A stretch of 64,000 bases of DNA, taken from the NCBI GenBank assembly GCA_964035795.1, contig OZ038320.1:4713896-4777895 (forward strand). Direction: 5' to 3'. The notes beneath the pieces are model-generated. The model was not told where the DNA came from. It saw only the letters and a list, made by a program, of their open reading frames with translations, and did not search any database. Within the stretch, counting starts at the first letter, position 1; each line of letters begins with the position of its first letter. Positions 40,076 through 52,100 of the stretch are shown here, one piece after another. Origin of the DNA: Pterobdella sp. o SKG-2022 (Eukaryota > Annelida > Clitellata > Hirudinida > Piscicolidae). The position numbers and the translations under genes were made by a program.

Positions 40076-40081
40076 TTTATT
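40076..40081 (-). terminator. Poly(A) signal of the formin gene
   Basis: AATAAA on the minus strand, about 96 bp past the formin stop codon and 185 bp ahead of the start codon of the next gene on the same strand. Confidence 0.5.
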
Positions 40082-40176
40082 TTTTCTGAAAATAGGCTTG
40101 AAATATTTTCAACTTTGAAAAAGGCTCACGAAAATTAAAAATGACAACAAAATCTGCAAAAATTAAATAAGCTAAG

Positions 40177-43100
40177 TTATCTTTTATAACTGGTTAATAT
40201 CTGGGTTCTAGGCTTGGTAGGTCTGGTTAGTTTTGGTGTGTCTATTGGGTTAGGAGAAACTTGTCTTTTTCCTGACATTAGTTTCTTTAAGCTGAATCCT
40301 GTGACGGAACTGTTTGGTGATATTTTAGGTTTTTCAGATCTTTTCGATTCTTTTGGTGTCATGAAAGAATTATTGAAAAAAGTTCTTGAATTTTCTAAAA
40401 TTTTTGGTGAATTTTTGGAATTTTCGAAATCACTTTTTGAAGAAGTTCTAGCCGGAGGTTTGGGCGGGAGATTATTAATGCAAATGCTCGTATTGGAATT
40501 GATTGAATGCTTTGAGACACATGGTGACTCGGTTTGTGATTTGTTGTTTTGTGCAAAGTTTTTGTATTTTTCTGCAACTTTGGCGGGTAGAGTGACTCTC
40601 CGTGAACTGCCTCTTTTGAATGATTCCGACGAAGGCGTTCTTGGCTTTTCAATTTTTTCTGTTTTGCTTGGAGGAAATGGTGAAGTAGATTGACCGGAAA
40701 TTTGTAAACTAGGTGGTTTTTTAGGCTGGGAAAGTCGATTAGTCAGATCACTAATAGTTTGAGACCTCGATTGTTTTGTTTCAGATCTTGAATTCCTTTC
40801 TTTACTGTTAGTTCTAAGTTGTTTTTGGTCATAATTGTTGTTTGTCTCTTTTGTTGATTGTTCGTTAATAACATATTGAAGAGACTCTTGGTAACTTGTG
40901 AAACTTTGGAAACGATTTGGGCATTTTTGAATATCTTTAGCTGAATCTATCGAATTTTTTTTGATTTCATTTTCAAAATCAATATTTTTGGCATCAGGGC
41001 TTAAATTCAAAGTTTCCAAATGCAATCCAGAGCCAGATGATTTTAGTGTTGAGGTACTCGACTTATTAGGTGCATTGCCATCAGAACTACCCCAGAAGTT
41101 GCCATTTGCGCTGTTCAACATGAGTTGGTTGTCTAAAACCACACTAGTTGCACCTCTCATATCTTCAGGATTGGGAGGTAAAGACAATTTACTTTCTTTC
41201 ACCAAACTATCCAAGCTGCAAGTTATAGTTGAGTGGTCATTATTAGTATTAAGTTGGTTGTTTATGGAATGCGTCAAATTATTTTGGCTTCTACCAAAGT
41301 TTTGCTTAATATTTTGATTTTCAACGTAGCTATTATTATTAGCAGTTAATGTGTTGTTGAGCAATTCATCAAAGGGGGATGTACGGTAGATTTCCTCACT
41401 AACTACAGAATTCCTCATCGACTCAAACCCTTCGTCTGTGCCACTACATACAGATTCATTCTCAAACTTCACAAACCCGTTTCTCAAATCATTTTGATAA
41501 ACCAATGCACTATGTTTCAACTTATTTTTATGCAAAGAGTCTGCGTTCTTTCCAGATACTTCAGGAATCATGCCGAGTCGATCATTATTACGACTTTCAA
41601 TGAAACTCTTTTTCAAACCTGTATGCTCGATTTTGTTAGAGAAGCTAGGAAACCTGTTACTATTGTTTTCCCAGCCCATTTTGCTGTGATCATTTATGGC
41701 TTTTTCTGTTAATGTTGTGTTGGGCTCACATGAGTAGGATTCATTGCTCGAAACAGAGTTTTTACGTTCGCTTTTGCAGCTAGGATTAGGCACTTCAGCG
41801 TTGTTCTTGTAATTGTATGAGTCTACATTGTTGCTATATGGGGTGTTCTGAACTTCATCCGCAAATTTCACATTCTTCTCGTGAGGAAAAAGTTTTCTGT
41901 GAAATTTTAATTTTTTTTAAACAATGTTTTCAAACGAAAAATATTATAAACGTTTAAAAAGCAATGTAAATCCCTGGAATCATCAAGATATAACTTTTTA
42001 ATAATAATTATAGCACTTACTTTTTGTTCTCAGTGGTTCTAGGTTCATACATAGATCTTCTATACTTGTGGCTTCTATCAAAATTATTTGTGACAAATTC
42101 ATTGTTTTCTGACGTCGAAAAATCTCCCGTATACCTTTCCCTATCATTCATTCGGCTTTTATTCTCACTGCATTTACTTCTCCGTCTTATCTTGGCATTG
42201 TTATCTAGGCAAAAACCGTTATTGATACAGGAACTGTTCAGCAAATCTATCAAGTCGTAAGACTGCTCAGAAGTAGTATCACTAGCATTACTAGTGCTAA
42301 CACTCATGTTATCTTGATCGGAAGACATAGAAGTTAATGAGACACTACTATCGAAAGTGGTTGGTGCCATAGAATGTCGTTTTCTTGTTAGTTTGCTTTC
42401 GTCAGGTTTCTCATCAAAGCTTGTCATGTTTAAAGATTGTCTGTTACTCATCCTTGCCTTGCTTGCTAAATCTTTTGAAGTATTTGTTATTATTTATCCA
42501 ATTTTTTAATTCATTATTTTTTTCAATACAAAAATTAACACATGATTTCGAACTTGGAAATTCATTTTTTAGAGACACCTTATGTATCTTTTTTTTATAT
42601 TATTTGAATAACTTTTTATTTTCAATTTTTTTTGAAAAATTTTTGATACATTTATTTAAAACAAACTAAAATTTTCGATAAGTACAATCTTATCATAAAT
42701 CATTGGTAGTATCATAATGATTTATGATAAGATTGCACTTATCGAAAATTTTAGTTTTTTTTAAATAAATGTATCAAAAATTCCTCATAAAAAATTGAAA
42801 ATAAAAAGTTATTCATAATTCATTTTTATCTTGGCGTAGTGTCACAGATTGAGAATATAAGAGATTTCAATTGATTTCCAAATTAATAAGCTAACTCAAT
42901 TTAAACTGCACATTAAAACTGTTTTCCACTTGCAAACTAGTATTTGGTGAATTAAATACAGCAATTTATTTTGTGGTAATCCTTTTTTAAAATAATATTA
43001 ATCTTTTTATATATTTCATAATTATTTTAATTATTTTTTTAATTTCTAAACTATTTTATAATTATCCTCAATCTCTTATTGATTTGAGCAATAAGTTTCA

Positions 43101-46100
43101 AATGAATTCACAGACCTAGAGACCCTTGCCTCCTAAGATGCATTTTTGAGATGGAGTTCATTCTTTCCTCTTTCTTCTCGTTCTCCTTCAATACAAATGT
43201 TTTAAATAAAATATCTTCTCTATGAAAGAATCTAGTATTTTTTTGGTTAGTGAAATAATTTTTAACGTCAAATTTTAGAAAAATTTTTATTTAACCTAGC
43301 CAAAAAGAAAACTATACTTTTCTTTCTAAGTTTGAATAAAATATTCACGCCGACTAACTTTTATTGCTTTGTCGAAGGCCAAAACGAAAGAGTTTATGGT
43401 ATAGAAACAATCATCTAATTTAAAAGTGACAAGGTCTTCACAGAAATATACAGCTAGATCTTTTTTGGCTTCATGCAACTTGTCTCGTTCTTCTTCTATT
43501 TTGGCCAATGATTCTTTGGCCCCCTATTGAAATATTAATGATTAATTCCTAAAATAAGTAAAGACTATAATCATAAGACATCAATTTAAAAAGCCTCATC
43601 ACAATATTATTGCAATATATTATAGTATAGTGAACCAATAGTTTTTAATACATTCCATCTAACGTTATGCGTACGTGCCAACAGCTCAAAAAATATGTAT
43701 ATTAGTGTTTATTGATAAGGTTAGTTGAAACATCACAAAAATTTTAATTCAATAATGCAAAATCATGGTACCTTTATGAAACCCTCAAGTTTATCGGCCA
43801 TGCATCGAGTCAAGCCAGCTATGTTATCCTCCATAGTTTTCAGTTTTGTCCTCAAGGAGCTTATGTCTCCTATCACCGATTCAAGAGAATATCTGTTAAA
43901 CATAATAAGAAAATTTAATAATGTGATCTTCAATTTTTTATACATTTAAATAGTTAGGAAGATTAACACCAAAAGTTTTTAGAACAGTTAAAATAAAACT
44001 TGTGTTATTTTATATTGGAATAGTTAAAAAGACTAACGAAAGTTTAAATAAATTGAATTACATTCATACAGAAAAATTTTGTGATTCAGAATTAATGTTT
44101 ATCAAATAAAAATTCATAACTCTCTTTCAGTTCAGTACATTACTCAAACATCAAAACAAACAAAGCTTCCAGAAACTTCATAGTGTCACCATGGGTTTAT
44201 AAGCGGAATTATTATAATTAATGCGTTTCAACATTTAATTAATATCACTGAATGAATATAATCATTAGTACTGTTATGCGCTAAATAATATCAAAAGGTT
44301 GATAGACTCTCGATGATTCATAATGATAATATTTGAACTCCTTACTGTGTCGTTTCTTTTAATCGGTTCAGTTGATGTGAGAGTGCTTTCATTTGTGCAT
44401 TGTTTTTGACTGCAGTCTATCAAATTGAATATTATTATTTCATTATTATTGTAATATTATTGGTATTATTTTTATTATTATTTTAAGTTATTTTCTTATT
44501 CGCGAACCCATTCCATCATGGACGAAAAAAATAATATCTAAATTAGAGTAAATATTATTATATCAATATAAATAAATATTCCTTTGTATTATTTTGTTAA
44601 ATAAAAATTATATTTTTAATAATTTAAAAATTCAAATTTTGAAATAATAGTAAACTACATTCAGGTATAACGAAAATGGATGAAACATTCCCAACCCCAT
44701 AAAACCATTAACTAAAATCCTAACATCCCTTTCTCTCTAAATATAATGTAAAACCCCATAACCACCACCCACCTCAGCCAGGTAATGCATCAGGTTGATA
44801 CCCTGAACGTTAGACTTGATGTCTGTGAGTTTGAGTAGGGACTGTAGCTTGAATGCTACTGCTTCCCCAGCGTAGCCACCCTGTCAGTTCATTAGTATAT
44901 GATTTTTATTTATACTATATATTCGAGTATCTTATATTTTTATCTGTATTTCATATTTATATATACATTAATTTTTACTGCTTATATATATATTTACTTA
45001 TATTGCGCGTATCTATAAATTTTTTTGTGTTGGGTATCGAGATTTTTACAATATCGTAAAAAATTAATAAGCTATTTTTATAAGGTTGTGTGAGTTATAT
45101 ATATGAGTTATATAGGACTAGACAGTTTGTTGTCAAAGGCGAGGGTTTTTGCTAGCAGAATTTATCAAATTTTTTTCACTTCATCAAAAGTTCAATAAAA
45201 TGTTTGAATTTCTATTTGATGCTTAAAAACTGAGCAAACCTTCAAAAAACTTTTCACAATTTTAAATATCAATTTTTAGGGTTTTTTTTTTAAATTTTGA
45301 AATAAGAAATTATTATCTATTCTCAAAACTAGTTTCAGCTTCTATACATAATTAATAAAAACGATCTTTATTTAAACCCTAAACGTGGTTAATTAAAAAT
45401 TCAACATAATCCTTATCTTCAATTTTTTTTTGTTTTTGGTTTTTTTTATCAACTCAGCTCCTCACCGTGTTAAGAAAGTTTCCAGCCAAGAGAACTATTT
45501 CGAAAAGCTCTGGGAGAAGCTTGTTATTACGTATGTCTGCAGAACAATTGATTTTCGTCAGTTATAAGCTTCTATGATATGTAATTTAATGGGGTATTTA
45601 TGAAACGCTGTTACTTATAGATCAAAGTGCTTGCTCCAAATATAATGAACCGAAAACACACTGTGGAACAGGGGCTTATTGTGGTTCCACGTGGGATCGA
45701 TCCCTGTAACTTTAGCTATTTAGTCTAATGCTCTACCTCTGAGCTATACGGGCCGATATATTTATTTACAATAGTAAAAAATGGTTTTTATAATATATTT
45801 TTGTAAAAAAAAACTGTTCATATCTCTTTTTTCTAAATGGCAAATGTAAGTAACTTACAAAAACATCTTTATATACCAAGCAAAAAAATTGAATGGAATT
45901 TTCTATACAAGTTTTGTTATACAAAAACTAAATTCACCAATATATAACCAAACGGCGTGATACATAGATAAAAACAAGTGTTACCATGAATGGACTGGGA
46001 GATGCATTCAAGAGAAGGTACCAGTGTTTCTGTGGTCTGCTCGAATTCCTCTTTCATTAGGTGAGTTTCCACGCTCTTTTGGAACCTGTAAAAAATTTAT

Positions 46101-49100
46101 AAAACTTTTTACTAATTTTAACATTATTGTAGTTTAACGCTGGTTTTTGGTGAGTTTTATGGTAGTTTTTTTTGGTTTTTTAAGGTTTGATATGTTTGGA
46201 CTGCCTTATAAACTTCTTAGGTTTTATTGTATTAATTCCGAATTCTATTGTATTTAACCAGTCTGCTTAAATTATATAAACTGTAATGAAATTCATTCTC
46301 TACTCAATATCATGTTATTTTTATGACATTGTACATAATTTTCTTTCCAATATTCTATTATACACTAATTTTATGTAAGTAAATTATATTTACACCTAAC
46401 ATTATTATTTTAGCATAATCTTTTGTATAATTATTGAATCAATATTATATGGTTTCAGTAACTTTTCTACAAGTTGCTGAAATAGTTTACAAATATTTTT
46501 TAAAATATATAATAAAAATTATGAAGTACTACTTTTTTGATGAGTGTATTTTTTCAAATTACTCTTTTCATTGCCTCGTAATAATTCTAATCATAAATAT
46601 TTGAAAAAAAATCTCCACCATAAATCATGTTCTAATTTCTTGCAAACTACTTTAAAATCAAAAGAAACTTGATAAAATCCTTCTAGGACCGTATTTATAT
46701 TGTTCGATAAAATTAAAATAATCAGAAATAATCTCTAAAAAATTAGAAACAGTTAAAAATAATTATAAAACTCACGTGGGGTAGTTGCATAACTCTTGGT
46801 AAAACTTTTCAGCGTTCCCAAGCTTTGAAGAATCCCCCTAAAAAGGATTCATGAAAAATAATAGGCCATAATCAATTTCATACTTACAGATGGTTGGTCA
46901 TCAATCGTATGCATATTGTCTTATATTGGGAAATGGTTGTTAAGCAATTTAAAGTTTAAAACTATTTTGGTTGAAGATCATTATCTAGCTTGTCTTTAAT
47001 AAAGCATACTTGAAAAAATTAACTAAATAAACTGCAAACCAATTCAAAAAATACTTTAAAAACTAACCTTGAAAGACTTAACAAGTTCCAATTCTTCTTT
47101 TTCAGGCAGTATCCTGATTAGGCCTTTAAGTTTTTCCACGCTGAGTATCTCGTTGCACCCATCTACTAAACCTTTTATTAGTTCCTCATGGGTCATTTTG
47201 ATTTGGTGCAGAAATATGTTTATGTTGAGACTCCGTTTGCCGTCCAATAATGTTATCTGGAGTGAAGTTTAGGTATATTTAAATAAAACTTGGAAAAAAA
47301 ATAAAATTTTTTTGGATTGTGATGATAATTATAAATTTTTTATCTATCATAAGTATTATTCAACTTTTAAGAATTTTTTCCAAGAGCCAAGCTCATTATG
47401 TATTGATATATTATTATGTAACCGTATCGTACTTCGTCAATCTTTTTTCTTTTCTCTTCTGTTTCAGTGACGCTCACTTTAGAAACCGGATCATCGGCTC
47501 TTCCAAACATCATTTCGAGTTGGAAGAAATCGATTTGCTTGGAAAGGAGTTGGTCTGGCTTAGAAAGTGTGTTAGACCATACACTTTTTTTGCCTACTAC
47601 CAAATTGGTTTGTATTTTAGACCATTGTAGTTTCTTCATTTTTTTATTGGGGATAGGAATTTTTAGTTTGAATTGATTAACGCTTTTATCAACGGTGTCG
47701 AAAGTTCGAGAAGAAAGAGAAGGAGCTAATGGTGGTTTCGATGATTTGTTAGAAGAATTCGAAGATTGGTCATTTGGATGCTTAATAGGATGACAGCCTT
47801 TTATCATTTTAGATAGATTATTGTTATTATTTTTGTCTTTTTCAACGTCAGCAGTGATAGAATGAGGTTGTTTCATATTAGACAAATTAAGAGGAAGAGA
47901 AGGAGGAGGGGGTGGAGGAGGTGGTGGTGCGGGAGGTGGCGGTGCAATTACTGTAGCATTCCCATGACAAGCGCACGTACATAAAGATATTTTACAATTC
48001 GACATAGCGTGTTTTTTATCTGTTTCTAAATTTATTTGTTCATCTCTAAATATTTTTTTGAGTTCATTTTGGTTTTCTGTGACGTTTGTTTTCCCAGTGA
48101 ATTTCGAGATTGTTTCCCAAAAGAAGTTGAAGTGAGGATTAGATGAATCTGTTTGAAGGAGGTTCTGCAGTAATATCTTGAAGTAACGACTCTGAGGTGT
48201 GTCTTTGATCTGAATTGATGAATGAATTTAGTGTATGAATATGCCAACCAAAAGAACCTTCAAACAAAAGAACTTTATATTATGCAATTAGTCACACAGG
48301 AAACTACCTTACAGCTTTCAAATTAAAATATCTACTTCAAATCATTTCCTTCGCCACCGTGAATGAATACAAAAATCTACTAATTATACATTAATAAAAA
48401 GTTTCAATGCTAATATAATCTTTTTAATTCTTCGAGCCAAACGTAAATATTCAAATGAAAACACTTTTGGAAGTTTATTTTATTCCACGAAGCTTTTCGT
48501 AAGATGAACTTACATTATCAAGTGGAGGTACAAATTACGAAAAGCTTAGTGGAATAAAATAAACTCTTAAAAGTGTTTTCATTTGATAATATAGTCGTTA
48601 TGTGACTATTATTATGTCAAAGAAACAAAATAACATAAAAAAGTTCTGAAATTCTCACTTGGGTCCAGACAGAATTGAACAAAGTGTATGGATCATTAGG
48701 ATCTGTTTGTACCTTCACTGTTTGAAGACTCATCAAGAATTGTTTTAAAAAACTTTGCAGTTCCGAGTTTTTGATGTAGTCCAAGTCACTGCAAATGTAT
48801 CATATTTCAGTTACTTTTTGTTACTATTAATTGTTGTGGTTATCCCCAAGGATACTTTTGTGGTGTTTGTAATTAGTTCAGAAACTGATGGTAATGATCT
48901 TATATATTTTGATTTTGGTGCAATTCATCTCTATAATTATATTTATTAAGTTGGAAGTTTTTGAAATGTACAAAGATGAATTAAACATCTGTTAAAGATT
49001 CTATGCATCCATCTCTATATGGTGTTTATTTCTTGAATTTAAATTATTTCTCGAAGTTAAACTTCAAGCATTAAGTATCAATTTTACATACATTTATTAG

Positions 49101-52100
49101 AGTTGATTTGAAGGGAAGTTATAATTGCCGATATGTATTCATTAGTTTCACAGAAACAATAACTTATATAGAATAATAGTCCAAATATTTATTTTTTTCA
49201 ATTCTTATAACGGGTTTATAGCAAAAATTGCGACCGATATCACAATTACTATAAGCATAACACTTGCTTCACAAAGCTATAAAAACCATGGGAAATATTA
49301 ACATTACTTAAAGCATAAATAAGCGTAAAATTCACTGAACTGTACAAACATTGCTGTAAATAAAAGCTTAGATATTAATGTCATTGCAAGTCCTTTTCAA
49401 TTTTACAATTGACTGTTAACTTTTGTTTGGGTTTAATTTTGTCTAAACAAATAATTCATATTGCTCTCAAAGGCTTATTTTTAAAGAGTGACATCATAAA
49501 TAAATGAAAATGTTATATGTAAAAATCTTTGAAAATGTATACAACGTGTTCATGTAATGCCAATGAAACTAATTGAAACCTGGCTTTAGAACTTTTTTTT
49601 CTCATCTTTAATTTTATTATTCCATCTTCTCATATTAAATATAAAACTATCATTGTTTTCATTGATACTTTCATTGTTTTTGAAATATTATTATTATTTT
49701 AATTTTTGTTATTATTTTTATTATTATTTTTAGTCTTAGTTAAAAATAATAATCACCTCATAAGGCCCAGGCACTGCGGTATTTTGACGTCTGAAAAGAG
49801 TTTTTGCGTTATTTAAATAGAACAATGGTGTTTTTTCGCGTTTTGATGGCGTTTTAGAAGCAACAATAGTGTCTTGAGACGTTCAAAACACTTTTGGCCA
49901 AGTCGGTTGAGAGATACATTATAGGGTAATAATTAAAAACGACATTGTTTTTCGATTTATACAAGATAAAAATGATCTTTGAATTAGTAACTGTGAGTAA
50001 CTTATACCTATAAAGGTTTTTATTGTTATATAATATGAAAAACATTTTCAAATCAACAACAAAGCTATTTATGATGCAGCTATAAATCTGTGTATGGATT
50101 AATCTTCAAAATTAATCACAAACCAGCAAATTAAGGAAAAAATTCAACTTTGAAACTTCAAAAAATCTCTATAGTTTAAATAAAAATCTAGCCGCGTGAT
50201 TTGAATTCAAATTTAAATATCACTTAAAGCTGTCTGTCAACTATGCACAAAACAATATTGCTTTTGTAATTTATATATAGGATTGCGATAAAGGTACTCG
50301 TACTAATACGCAATAACCATGAAAAGGATATAAAATTATATATATGATATAAAATTGTCATTATATAAGAACCCTATGTCGAAAATATAAAAAAATCACG
50401 AGAATTTTTTTAGAATATTTCAAAATATAAATTTAAATAAATTTTATTTAAAAAAATAATTTTTTTTTGGAAAAACTTTGAAAAGTGAGGTTTAATCTTA
50501 TACTATGGAGCTAGGCTTATTGTATAGTCGTAGGAAATTATTTGAATGGAAATCACATGTGATCATGATTATAAATTAATTCTAAATTTTTTTTCCAATT
50601 ATAACTTCTTTGAACTATTTTCTTTATTGATTTGATAATGACACCGTGAAGCTGTGTTTTTGAATATATGATTTTATCATTTTTAAACTTCTGTTTCATT
50701 TTTATTATTCTAACATAATACATTACCTATCAACTGATTCTTTGGCTATGTATATAAATAATAGCAAAATATCTTCACATCCACGTATATAATAAATTCA
50801 TATGGACAAGCAAAATCCAGTTTTGAAAACCTTAAAAAGATCTCTAATAATTTAACCACTCGACAATTCAAACCAGTCTCACTTTGCCTTAATGTCAGGA
50901 AATATATTAGTACTTGAGTTTTTATTTATTACTGAATGAGGTTTTTTAATGAATGAAAAATCATATGATATTTTTATTATATATGTGCGACTACAGTAGT
51001 AAGGATTAACCTAATGATTGCCCAACTGAAACCCCTATTTAAGATTGGTCCAATCGATTCTGCATTGTTTTTCTTTTATATTCTAACGCCACAAATCTAA
51101 TTAACTGTTAGATCTTTGTTTTTTTGAATAACTAATTGTTTACCTATTTCACCGTTAATTCTTCACTTGAAAACTAAGTTATTATTACTAATAATAAAAG
51201 GTTTTCTTAAAACATAGACATTGGATTTTCTGCTAACATTATCAAAAAGTGTATTATTTTACTAATTTACTTAATTTTCGCTCAAGCAACAAACACAAAA
51301 TTAATACTTTTAAGTGAAAAATTTGAAGCCCTTCGTTAGCAGTGTAGCATCTTAGGGTTTTTAAAGATGTTACACCGTTCACAAAGAACAGCTTACCTTT
51401 TAAATTAAAAATTTTTCAATCTTCAACAATCTTCTTATTTACTAAAGTTTTTCATATCTATATATAAAGTCAACCTTCAACGTAATTAGGCATCTAAGCT
51501 GTTTGTTAGGCGCTATATAAATTCAAATTACTATTTTCTCATTATCACTAATGTTGTTATTATCATTGCTATTGATACGATTTTTAATATTATTTTTGTT
51601 TATCATTATCTTTATTAATTCGTTCCAATAGAACACCAATACCAGCATCTGTTCCCTTTGCTACGCTCAAACACTTGTCCAGTTATAATTCATAAACACA
51701 TAATAAAACTCAAATTTAGATTATTTATTAACTTCTTTATCAATAGACTAGTAAGCTTGTAGTATAAACATATAACACTCTCTTAACTTTTTCATATAAA
51801 CCCTTTTCAATACTGGTAACGATCCACAAACATATCTTTTTCCTATTGTAACGCTTTTGACCACATCGACCCAGAGTTAGTGGCTGAAAGGTTGACCTTA
51901 GATGAGTGATGAGGATAACTTTGTTAATGCTATTGATATTGTTAGCAATGATGTATGGGACATGCAGGTGAATACATGTGTCTGTTGAAATCGTTTGTTA
52001 TTGATTAAGTCTTTTCCCCATTTTTATTTTTTTTGATAATATTGTTTCTTGTTTTTTTCAATAATAATTATTGTTATTTTCCCTGTTATTATTGTCAATT

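Noticed and set aside
40214..40693. Plus-strand frames at 40214-40693 and 40961-41317 and minus-strand frame 40395-40652
   Set aside because: Antisense and shifted-frame shadows of the formin tail exon, which is in phase with the exons before it.
45670..45754. Second tRNA gene on the minus strand
   Set aside because: No 3' strand pairs with GGCCCGT, the anticodon stem is broken and the T arm is mispaired. It is better explained as a tRNA-derived SINE head.
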